From: a bacterium
GTDB lineage: Bacteria; Zixibacteria; MSB-5A5; GN15; FEB-12
Length of the DNA stretch: 6,699 bases
Reading direction: 5' to 3'
Assembly: GCA_030619425.1 (NCBI GenBank)
Contig: JAUXBJ010000106.1
Coordinates: 1-6,699, forward strand
Shown piece after piece: positions 1 to 5,404 of the stretch. The notes below the pieces were generated by a model. That model had not been told where the DNA came from and ran no database searches. It saw only the letters and a list, made by a program, of their open reading frames with translations. Numbering within the stretch: position 1 is the stretch's first letter; each line of letters begins with the position of its first letter. Position numbers and translations under genes: made by a program.

Positions 1-299
1 CCAGACGCGAGTTTGCAGAATATGTACAGCGGAAGCAGGCTGAGAATCGCAGGATTGCTGACCTGGTGCGGTCAGAGTACAGCCTTAACGGCCGGCAAGT
101 CGAACTTCTTCGGCACATGTCGGTACGCGACTCGGCGCCGATCACTATAAAGACGTTTTCAAATACGTTCGGGGTCTCGAGGATTACAGCGCGCAAGGAT
201 CTGGAGGGACTGGAACGAGCGGGTTTTCTCACCTCACAGAAAATCGGTAGGGAAAGGCCATTCAGAGCCTCCGAAAAAGTCGCCGAGTTGTTTTCATAG
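1..299 (+). CDS. Fic-family-like protein, C-terminal winged-helix end (5' truncated)
   Basis: The frame is open from base 3 to the TAG at 297-299, so the GTG at 66 is not the true start and the gene begins left of the window. About 98 residues are visible. An N-terminal helical stretch rich in R, E and Q leads into LNGRQVELLRHM, then a helix-turn-helix-like segment (FSNTFGVSRITARKDLEGLE) and a short beta-wing (GFLTSQKIGRERPF) before the end. The pattern 'LN.RQ..LL ... ITI..F....GVS..TAR.DL..LE..G.L...K.GR...F' matches my memory of the winged-helix tail that follows the Fic AMP-transferase core in many Fic/DOC proteins. The catalytic HPFxxGNGR motif would lie upstream and cannot be checked. 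A stand-alone DeoR/MarR-like regulator is the main alternative. The gene ends 123 nt before dnaX, with an inverted repeat between them, so it is probably not in the dnaX operon. Confidence 0.6.
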   Translation, partial: RREFAEYVQRKQAENRRIADLVRSEYSLNGRQVELLRHMSVRDSAPITIKTFSNTFGVSRITARKDLEGLERAGFLTSQKIGRERPFRASEKVAELFS

Positions 300-315
300 T
301 CCGTGCAGCCACGAG

Positions 316-340
316 GCTGTCGGGCGGGTCACCCGACAGC
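316..340. repeat. 9-bp perfect inverted repeat downstream of the Fic-like gene
   Basis: Arms gctgtcggg (316-324) and cccgacagc (332-340) are perfect reverse complements around a 7-nt loop. The element lies 16 nt after the Fic-like stop and about 80 nt before dnaX. It could end the upstream transcript, but no T-run follows on either strand, so it is not a standard intrinsic terminator. A dispersed intergenic palindrome or a transcript 3'-end stabiliser is equally possible. Confidence 0.5.
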
Positions 341-351
341 ACCCACCCGGA

Positions 352-365
352 CAGACACCTGTCTG
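352..365. repeat. Small inverted repeat (cagac-acct-gtctg)
   Basis: A 5-bp stem, cagac (352-356) with gtctg (361-365), closes a 4-nt loop. The same CAGAC...GTCTG arms recur in the larger hairpin at 5294-5313, in the other spacer of this window. Two short arms alone could be chance. Confidence 0.3.
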
Positions 366-408
366 AACACGCTCTCAAATTATCATTCCCCCGCGCCCGC
401 CTTTTGCG

Positions 409-414
409 TATATT
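409..414 (+). promoter_or_regulatory. Possible -10 element for dnaX (TATATT)
   Basis: TATATT lies 8 nt before the dnaX ATG at 423, in a locally AT-rich patch of an otherwise GC-rich spacer. No convincing -35 box is seen 16-18 nt upstream, where the sequence is C-rich. No Shine-Dalgarno sequence precedes the ATG. If this hexamer is the -10 box, transcription would start at or next to the ATG and the mRNA would be nearly leaderless. This is a weak, position-based call. Confidence 0.25.
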
Positions 415-422
415 GACTTTCT

Positions 423-2099
423 ATGAGCTATCTGGTGTTGGCCCGCAAATACCGTCCGCAGCGATTTGAAGAAATCGTAGCACAGGAGCATGTCAGTCGC
501 ACCCTGCAAAATGCGGTCAAAAACGACCGCGTCGGGTCGGGCTACCTTTTCTGTGGCCCACGCGGCACCGGCAAAACCACCACCGCACGGGTGCTGGCTA
601 AGGCGCTCAATTGTGTCAACGGCCCGACACCCGAACCGTGCGGCGAATGCGATCAGTGCAAAGAAATAGCCGCCGGGACATCATTGGATGTCCTCGAGAT
701 CGACGCCGCCTCCAACACCGGGGTCGACGACATCCGCACCCTGCGCGAAAACGTCCGCTACCTGCCGACCGGCGGCAAGAAGCGTATCTATATCATCGAC
801 GAAGTGCACCGTCTCTCCGGCGCCGCTTTCGACGCTCTCTTGAAAACGCTCGAAGAACCGCCGCCGCACGTGATTTTCATGTTCGCCACGACTGAGCCGA
901 CAAAAGTGCCGCAGACCATTCTATCGCGCACTCAGCGTTTCGATCTCAAGCGCGTCTCGGTCAAAGCGCTCGCCGTGCATCTTACTCAGATAGCTCGCAA
1001 GGAAGGGCTGGAAATCGACGAGGCGGCGATCAAGCTGCTGGCTCGCAAAGCCGACGGCTCGGTGCGGGATGCCCTGTCGTTGCTGGATCAGTTGACGGCT
1101 TTTGCCTCGGAGAAAATCACCGACGAAACGGTGGCGGCGGCGCTGGGGCTGGTGGACCGTCAGATGCTGTTCAGTTTCATCAATGGGGTGGCCGAACGCG
1201 ACAGCAAGGTAGTGCTCAAGCTGGTCAAGCAAGTGGTCGATGGCGGTACTGACGTCGCCGATTTCACCGCTGAGTTGTTGGAACATCTCCGGCTGCTGCT
1301 GATCCTGGCCACCGACACAGAGGCCGGCGATCTGCTCGGTTTCTCAAATGAGGAACTGAACGAGTACACGCAGCAGGCTGAGAATTTCTCGGTTGGAGAT
1401 ATCGTTCGCCTGATCAAGATCGGTATGGATCTCAACCGCGACCTGAAAAGCAAGAGCGGTCTCGATGAGCGACTGCTTTTGGACGTGGCTGCGATTAAGA
1501 TGGCCGAGATGGAGGGAACGGTTCGATTCGAGGAAATCCTTGAGCATCTCAGCCAAAGCCCGAACGCGGGCGGCACGGGCAACCTGTTCGGTCAAACCGA
1601 AAAAAAAAAGGATGACCTCCCGCCCGGCTCGGGACTAAAACTTGTCAAAAGTGAGCCGGAATCGGCCACCGGTGGGCGCAGTTTGTCTCGGACGCAGGCC
1701 GTCAATGTGGCTATGGTTCGCGCCGGTTGGGAGAAGTTTGTCGGTTTTCTCAGGCAGAAAAACAGCATGCTGGCCTCTCAACTGGCCATGGTCCAGATTC
1801 GAGAGGTGAAGGATAATCAAATCCTGGCTGTATTCGGTGGTTCGGCCACAGTGGCGCAACAGGTGGTGGAGAGACCTACCAATCTGAGCCTGATTACCGA
1901 ATGTTTGAAAGATCAATTCGCTGCCAATCTGAGTATAAAATTCGACACCGAGAGGCAGAAGGATGTTTCGTCGACCGATACAGAAAGAAAACGCCGCAAC
2001 GGCATCGACGTAAAGAAGCTGCTTGAGAATTCGCCGCGATTGCAAATGCTGCTGGAGAAAGTAGACGGTGAAATCATCGGCATCAGGAATGGTGAATAA
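423..2099 (+). CDS. dnaX: DNA polymerase III subunit gamma/tau
   Basis: This is the clamp-loader AAA+ ATPase that opens and loads the sliding clamp and, as full-length tau, tethers polymerase and helicase at the fork. The 558 residues begin with the family hallmark YLVLARKYRPQ. Walker A is GPRGTGKT (45-52). Zinc-binding cysteines are C64, C73, C76 and C79, with the same spacing as in E. coli. Walker B is IYIIDEVH (122-129), sensor 1 lies in ATTEPTK (155-161), and the arginine finger is S168-R169, followed by Thr where most homologues have Cys. The AAA+ lid and helical collar run to about residue 370. A charged low-complexity linker (about 385-430) precedes a C-terminal tau-type domain (about 435-520) and a conserved-looking tail, 'LLENSPRLQMLLEKVDGEIIG'-like, at 530-555. 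The linker contains an A10-G run with a probable programmed frameshift that would yield gamma. No Shine-Dalgarno precedes the ATG, but it opens the canonical N-terminus. The gene ends in tandem stops, TAA TAG (2097-2102). ybaB follows after 33 nt. Confidence 0.97.
   Translation: MSYLVLARKYRPQRFEEIVAQEHVSRTLQNAVKNDRVGSGYLFCGPRGTGKTTTARVLAKALNCVNGPTPEPCGECDQCKEIAAGTSLDVLEIDAASNTGVDDIRTLRENVRYLPTGGKKRIYIIDEVHRLSGAAFDALLKTLEEPPPHVIFMFATTEPTKVPQTILSRTQRFDLKRVSVKALAVHLTQIARKEGLEIDEAAIKLLARKADGSVRDALSLLDQLTAFASEKITDETVAAALGLVDRQMLFSFINGVAERDSKVVLKLVKQVVDGGTDVADFTAELLEHLRLLLILATDTEAGDLLGFSNEELNEYTQQAENFSVGDIVRLIKIGMDLNRDLKSKSGLDERLLLDVAAIKMAEMEGTVRFEEILEHLSQSPNAGGTGNLFGQTEKKKDDLPPGSGLKLVKSEPESATGGRSLSRTQAVNVAMVRAGWEKFVGFLRQKNSMLASQLAMVQIREVKDNQILAVFGGSATVAQQVVERPTNLSLITECLKDQFAANLSIKFDTERQKDVSSTDTERKRRNGIDVKKLLENSPRLQMLLEKVDGEIIGIRNGE
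1604..1610 (+). promoter_or_regulatory. Candidate programmed -1 frameshift site in dnaX (A AAA AAG)
   Basis: The A-run at 1600-1609 followed by G1610 is read in frame as GAA AAA AAA AAG (E393 K394 K395 K396). This places the heptamer A AAA AAG (1604-1610) in the exact register used by E. coli dnaX. After a -1 slip the ribosome reads GGA (1610-1612) and then TGA (1613-1615), giving a 397-residue gamma-like product that retains the AAA+ and collar domains but lacks the tau C-terminus. A 5-bp stem with a 7-nt loop (tcccg 1618-1622, cggga 1630-1634) lies 7 nt downstream. A 6-bp hairpin (ttcggt 1587-1592, accgaa 1596-1601) lies immediately upstream. No Shine-Dalgarno-like stimulator is visible upstream, unlike E. 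coli. Transcriptional slippage on the A-run is an alternative or additional mechanism. Confidence 0.7.
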
Positions 2100-2121
2100 T
2101 AGAGATTCGCGAAACATATAC

Positions 2122-2126
2122 AGGAG
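2122..2126 (+). promoter_or_regulatory. Ribosome binding site that sets the ybaB start
   Basis: AGGAG at 2122-2126 lies 6 nt before the ATG at 2133. An earlier in-frame ATG at 2127 directly abuts this motif, leaving no spacer, so 2133 is preferred. The resulting N-terminus, MAKGG, also fits the family better than MIMAKGG. Confidence 0.75.
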
Positions 2127-2132
2127 ATGATC

Positions 2133-2459
2133 ATGGCTAAGGGTGGCGTCGGCAACATGATGAAGCAGGTGCAGCAGATGCAGGCCAAGATGGAGAAGAT
2201 TCAGGCCGAACTGGAGCAAACCGAAGTGGAAGGAACAGCCGGCGGCGGTATGGTCAAAGTTACGGCCAACGGCAAGCAGGATATCGTCTCGATCACGATC
2301 GATCCGGAAGTGGTCGATCCGGACGATGTCGAGATGTTGCAGGATCTTATTCTGGCCGCAGTAAGTCAGGCCCGGGCCAAAGCCCAGGAGCTTCAGACCG
2401 AGAAAATGGCCAGTCTGACCGGCGGCCTGAATATCCCAGGTATGAACCTTCCGTTTTAG
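2133..2459 (+). CDS. ybaB: YbaB/EbfC nucleoid-associated protein
   Basis: A small DNA-binding protein of 108 residues, the usual family length. YbaB/EbfC proteins form dimers that bind DNA and are regarded as nucleoid-associated factors; the gene sits between dnaX and recR in many bacteria, as here. Visible features are a glycine-rich N-terminus (AKGGVGNMMKQ), a long Q/E/K/M-rich amphipathic helix typical of the family (MMKQVQQMQAKMEKIQAELEQ), a beta core (VEGTAGGGMVKVTANGKQDI, then VSITIDPEVVDPDDVEML) and a C-terminal helix (DLILAAVSQARAKAQEL) ending in a G/M/P-rich tail. The motif 'G.GG.VKVT.NG..' and the 'I.IDPE...DD.E.L.DLI..A...A..KA' block are strong family hallmarks. It lies 33 nt after dnaX and 15 nt before recR, so it is probably co-transcribed with both. 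Confidence 0.95.
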   Translation: MAKGGVGNMMKQVQQMQAKMEKIQAELEQTEVEGTAGGGMVKVTANGKQDIVSITIDPEVVDPDDVEMLQDLILAAVSQARAKAQELQTEKMASLTGGLNIPGMNLPF

Positions 2460-2462
2460 TTT

Positions 2463-2468
2463 AAGAGG
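2463..2468 (+). promoter_or_regulatory. Ribosome binding site of recR
   Basis: AAGAGG at 2463-2468 is 6 nt before the recR ATG at 2475, within the 15-nt ybaB-recR gap. It supports that ATG as the start. Confidence 0.6.
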
Positions 2469-2474
2469 CGTATC

Positions 2475-3071
2475 ATGTTCAAATCGGCCTCATCGGTCGA
2501 ACGGTTAGCTAACCGGCTGGCCCGAATGCCGGGTATCGGACGCAAGTCGGCGGCGCGGCTGGCCTTCTATATTCTCAACCTGACCAGGGAAGAAGCGCTG
2601 GAACTTTCCGATATCATTCGGGAGGTGAAGGAGAAAGTTGGGTTCTGTTCGGTCTGTTTCAACATCTCGGAAAGCGACCCATGCCAGGTTTGCCAGGATC
2701 CGAAGCGGGACAGCAGCGTGATTTGCGTGGTTGAAGAAACTGCCGACGCTGCCGCTATCGACAAAGTAGACGGATTCAACAGCATGTTTCATATCCTCGG
2801 CGGGCGGCTTTCGCCGTTGGACGGTATCGGCCCGGATGATCTCCGGATCAAAGAGCTCTTGAACCGACTTGGAGAGGACGTGTCGGAAGTGGTGCTGGCC
2901 ACAAATCCAAACGTCGAGGGAGAGGCCACCGCGATCTATCTGTCGAAACTGCTCAAGCCGTTAGGTGTCAAGGTCACCCGCATCGCGCGAGGACTCCCGG
3001 TCGGCGCCGACCTCGAATTCGCCGACAGCGCCACCCTGGGCCGGGCCCTGGAGGGCCGTCAGGAATTCTGA
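2475..3071 (+). CDS. recR: Recombination mediator protein RecR
   Basis: RecR forms a ring-like clamp and works with RecO and RecF to load RecA onto gapped, SSB-coated DNA during recombinational repair. The 198-residue length is normal for the family. Domains in order are an N-terminal helix-hairpin-helix region (LANRLARMPGIGRKSAARLA, residues 11-30), a C4 zinc finger with C58, C61, C70 and C73 (CX2C-X8-CX2C), and a Toprim domain starting at VICVVEE (82-88). The conserved block around 'HILGGRLSPLDGIGPDDL' (106-123) follows, then ATNPNVEGEATAIYL (142-156) and the C-terminal TRIARGLPVGADLEFAD (168-184). All key residues I can check are present. It is the third gene of the dnaX-ybaB-recR cluster, and its stop is 10 nt before the next gene. 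Confidence 0.97.
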   Translation: MFKSASSVERLANRLARMPGIGRKSAARLAFYILNLTREEALELSDIIREVKEKVGFCSVCFNISESDPCQVCQDPKRDSSVICVVEETADAAAIDKVDGFNSMFHILGGRLSPLDGIGPDDLRIKELLNRLGEDVSEVVLATNPNVEGEATAIYLSKLLKPLGVKVTRIARGLPVGADLEFADSATLGRALEGRQEF

Positions 3072-3081
3072 TTTCAATACC

Positions 3082-5256
3082 ATGACCGATCACAAGCGTA
3101 TTTCGCACAGCTTCTATCTCGCGCTCGCCGCCCTGGTGATTTTCGTAGCCAGTCGGTTTCTCGGCGGCGTCCTCTTCGATAACAACTGGTCCTTTATCCA
3201 CCTGGCTCATCTACCGGGTTGGTATTCCGCAGTGTGGATCCTCTTGTTGGGCGGTCTGGTTTACCTGCTGGTTACTCGAGGCGAGCTTATCGCCGGATTC
3301 TTCACCACACGCCTGCGAGTCTTGATCGCCGCGGCGGTCATTCTCGTGCTGACCATCGTTTTTCAACACGACTCTTTCCTGCTGGGCGGCGGCAACATGC
3401 GGGTGGCGCAGATTGCACAGGCGCCGAAGATCATGTTCCGATGGTTCGAGTTTGGCGCTACCATACTGGTGTCGTGGTTCTACGCTGCATTCTCACTGTT
3501 CGACATGCCGCGCAATATGCCGGCGGTGGTGAGTTGGAAATTCCTCGCGTTCCTCTCAACAGCGGCAGCGCTGATTGGTTGCATCAAGCTCGCGATGGAA
3601 TTCACACACGACGCGATTCGAAGAGCATTCCTTTTCGTAATCATGTTCGCCGGTCCGCAGATGGTCGTCTACTTCGGGTTTGTGGGCGTGGAGCCGGTGG
3701 CGCCCGCGATAACCTGCTGGGTGGCCTGGGCGGCCGTCCGACTGAACCGTCATGGTACCAGCAAGAATCTGGCTCTGGTCTGGATTCTCACGATTGTCGG
3801 TATGTTCCTGCACGTCTGGCTGATCTACCTTCTGCCCGCGGCGATCTTTGTAACAGCGCGACACCTGAGCAAAGACAAAAACAGGCTATCCAACCTGACG
3901 CTGCTGTCCGGACTGATTGCCTGCCTCGCACTGTTTGCGATTATCTATGTACGAGGATTCAGCGACTTCGAGTTTTCACGCTTCATCTTGTTCCTGCACG
4001 GCAAACCGCCCTTTGGCGATTATAGCCTCTTTTCGGTTCGACACATCAGCGATGTGGTGCAAGTTTTCCTCTTGACCATTCCTGCGATTATCGTGACCAA
4101 GTATTTATGGATGCGACGCCTGTCGACTTTGCGCACCGATGCCAACCTGGTGACGCTTAGCCTGATGACAGTGGCCGGAGGCGCCGTCATGGTGATAACG
4201 GATCCGGTTCACAGTATAGTGTTTGATCTGCCCCGCCTGGTTGTCTACATGACCCCGATGTCACTTCTGACCGGACTGCTTCTGGCTGACGTCCCTCTCG
4301 ACGTTCCTAACGGACGTCGCCTGCTGGGAGTGATGGCGGCACTCGCCCTGATAGTTCCAATGAGCTACCTGCCGGTACTGCTGAAGATCGACAACACAGA
4401 GTCGTATGCCTTGGAGTACCTTGACAAGCACGAGTCTCACTATTTGCACGCCGGTCTGGCCTTCCGCGATGCCTACTTCTATCGACGGCACCTTGACGAA
4501 CGCAAGCAAGTCATTCGTATCCCCGGCCACGAGCAGGTAAGCCCGGAAACACTGACCCCAAATGAAGATCCATCGCACGCCGCTCTGGATACTTCGGCGC
4601 GAGCGAACGATACCATCCCCCTCGACACCACAAACCTGGAGAAGGCGAACCAATGGGAGTGGATGATGCCGTCCAGGTCGTCGGACTATCTGAATCTGCG
4701 CGGTATCGGCGATCTGATCGCTTCCGGTCAGCCCAACGAGGCGTTGCGGATGTTGTACCGCATAAAAGCCAAACGACCCTACTGGGCCGAGGCGCGGGCC
4801 ACGCTGGTGAGTGTGCTGGTCCAACTGGGACGCTACGCGCAAGCGAGACCGGAGATCGATACTTGTTTGATGCTTGAGCCGCACAGCCGCGTGCATCACA
4901 TGAACAACTACATTTGCTATCGTGACCAGAAACAGTTCTATGAAGCACTGAAGGCTGTCAAGCGAGCATCCGAATTATTCCCCGGCGACCCCGAGATTCT
5001 CACCGACTTAATGATCATCCATTATCGCGCCGGTAACAGCCACGAGGCGGACACCCTGGCGATGTCTCTAATGACTTCCGATCCGACCCTCCCCTATCCG
5101 TACCTGATCAAAGGATTCCTCGAAGACAAAAGTGACAACGCGATCGCCGCCGTGCGCCACTACGAAAAGTTCGTATTGTTGGCGCCGGATGAGCCCGAAA
5201 CGGCGCGCATCAGAAAACGTTTGAACGACCTGGTTCTCCAGTTGCGCGAGAACTAG
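3082..5256 (+). CDS. Polytopic membrane protein with five C-terminal TPRs (GT-C-like)
   Basis: A 724-residue protein with no function I can assign firmly. Residues 10-434 are strongly hydrophobic and hold roughly 11-13 membrane segments (about 11-32, 47-65, 79-95, 123-140, 151-172, 182-220 as one or two, 229-260 as one or two, 272-290, 323-340, 356-373, 387-404, 413-434). A linker follows (440-534), then five contiguous 34-residue TPR units: 535-568, 569-602, 603-636, 637-670 and 671-704. The layout, including 'HDSFLLGGGNMR' after the third segment and 'YFGFVGVEPVAP' at 197-208, reminds me of GT-C-type glycosyltransferase-like membrane proteins. That is inference, and no catalytic residue can be named. 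The frame is open back to 2965 inside recR, but the ATG at 3082 is chosen because the upstream part is a shadow of recR and a hydrophobic segment starts soon after this Met. No clear Shine-Dalgarno is present, so coupling to recR translation is possible. Confidence 0.85.
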   Translation: MTDHKRISHSFYLALAALVIFVASRFLGGVLFDNNWSFIHLAHLPGWYSAVWILLLGGLVYLLVTRGELIAGFFTTRLRVLIAAAVILVLTIVFQHDSFLLGGGNMRVAQIAQAPKIMFRWFEFGATILVSWFYAAFSLFDMPRNMPAVVSWKFLAFLSTAAALIGCIKLAMEFTHDAIRRAFLFVIMFAGPQMVVYFGFVGVEPVAPAITCWVAWAAVRLNRHGTSKNLALVWILTIVGMFLHVWLIYLLPAAIFVTARHLSKDKNRLSNLTLLSGLIACLALFAIIYVRGFSDFEFSRFILFLHGKPPFGDYSLFSVRHISDVVQVFLLTIPAIIVTKYLWMRRLSTLRTDANLVTLSLMTVAGGAVMVITDPVHSIVFDLPRLVVYMTPMSLLTGLLLADVPLDVPNGRRLLGVMAALALIVPMSYLPVLLKIDNTESYALEYLDKHESHYLHAGLAFRDAYFYRRHLDERKQVIRIPGHEQVSPETLTPNEDPSHAALDTSARANDTIPLDTTNLEKANQWEWMMPSRSSDYLNLRGIGDLIASGQPNEALRMLYRIKAKRPYWAEARATLVSVLVQLGRYAQARPEIDTCLMLEPHSRVHHMNNYICYRDQKQFYEALKAVKRASELFPGDPEILTDLMIIHYRAGNSHEADTLAMSLMTSDPTLPYPYLIKGFLEDKSDNAIAAVRHYEKFVLLAPDEPETARIRKRLNDLVLQLREN

Positions 5257-5293
5257 GCTGGGCACACCAGTAACCCACCCAGGCTCTGTGGGC

Positions 5294-5313
5294 GGCAGAC
5301 GCCCTCGTCTGCC
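5294..5313. repeat. 8-bp perfect inverted repeat in the convergent spacer
   Basis: Arms ggcagacg (5294-5301) and cgtctgcc (5306-5313) enclose the 4-nt loop ccct. A weaker stem, cccac (5274-5278) with gtggg (5288-5292), lies directly upstream. The element sits between the 3' ends of two converging genes (5256 and 5405), where a terminator is expected, but it has no T-run on either strand. It may instead be a dispersed GC-rich intergenic palindrome. The remainder of 5257-5404 holds only a 5-bp stem (tcgct 5368-5372, agcga 5378-5382); no gene or RNA is seen. Confidence 0.5.
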
Positions 5314-5347
5314 CCTGTACTAACGAGGCGCACCAGTCTTGCAGGAT

Positions 5348-5367
5348 AAAACCCCTGGCCCTAAGGG
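5348..5367 (-). terminator. Weak candidate terminator for the fibre-like gene
   Basis: Read on the minus strand, a 4-bp stem (ccct at 5367-5364, aggg at 5356-5353) with a 7-nt loop is followed, after one more G, by TTTT (5351-5348) and then ATCC. It is on the correct side of the minus-strand stop, 38 nt downstream of it. The stem is too short to be convincing. Confidence 0.2.
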
Positions 5368-5404
5368 TCGCTACGTGAGCGAAACAGCACTCATACCGAA
5401 CCGT

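Noticed and set aside
29..48. SRP RNA-like string (ggaagcag) near the left edge, considered because ffs often lies near dnaX
   Set aside because: It is inside an open coding frame, the flanking conserved SRP loop sequence is missing, and no pairing arm is visible.
300..422. tRNA or small RNA gene in the spacer before dnaX
   Set aside because: No cloverleaf, T-loop signature or clear promoter-terminator pair is found; only short inverted repeats.
1666..1675. 10-bp palindrome ccaccggtgg in the dnaX linker as an operator or part of the frameshift signal
   Set aside because: It lies over 50 nt past the slippery site, within coding sequence, and a hairpin could not form without a loop; palindromes of this size are expected by chance.
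2127..2132. Earlier ATG for ybaB
   Set aside because: It directly abuts the AGGAG ribosome binding site; the ATG at 2133 has a normal 6-nt spacer.
1635..2219. 194-codon open frame antisense to the dnaX end and the ybaB start
   Set aside because: L/H-rich shadow composition, no recognisable motif, and it runs opposite two well-supported genes.
2965..3081. N-terminal extension of the membrane protein frame by 39 residues into recR
   Set aside because: The extension overlaps the conserved recR C-terminus in another frame and has R/P/S-rich shadow composition. The ATG at 3082 is followed closely by a hydrophobic segment and is the natural start.
3219..4025. 268-codon open frame overlapping the membrane protein in another + frame
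   Set aside because: R/G/H-rich mixed composition typical of a frame shadow; the hydrophobic-segment pattern belongs to the other frame.
4261..4899. 212-codon open frame antisense to the membrane-TPR gene
   Set aside because: It lies opposite the well-supported linker and TPR coding region and shows no domain signal.
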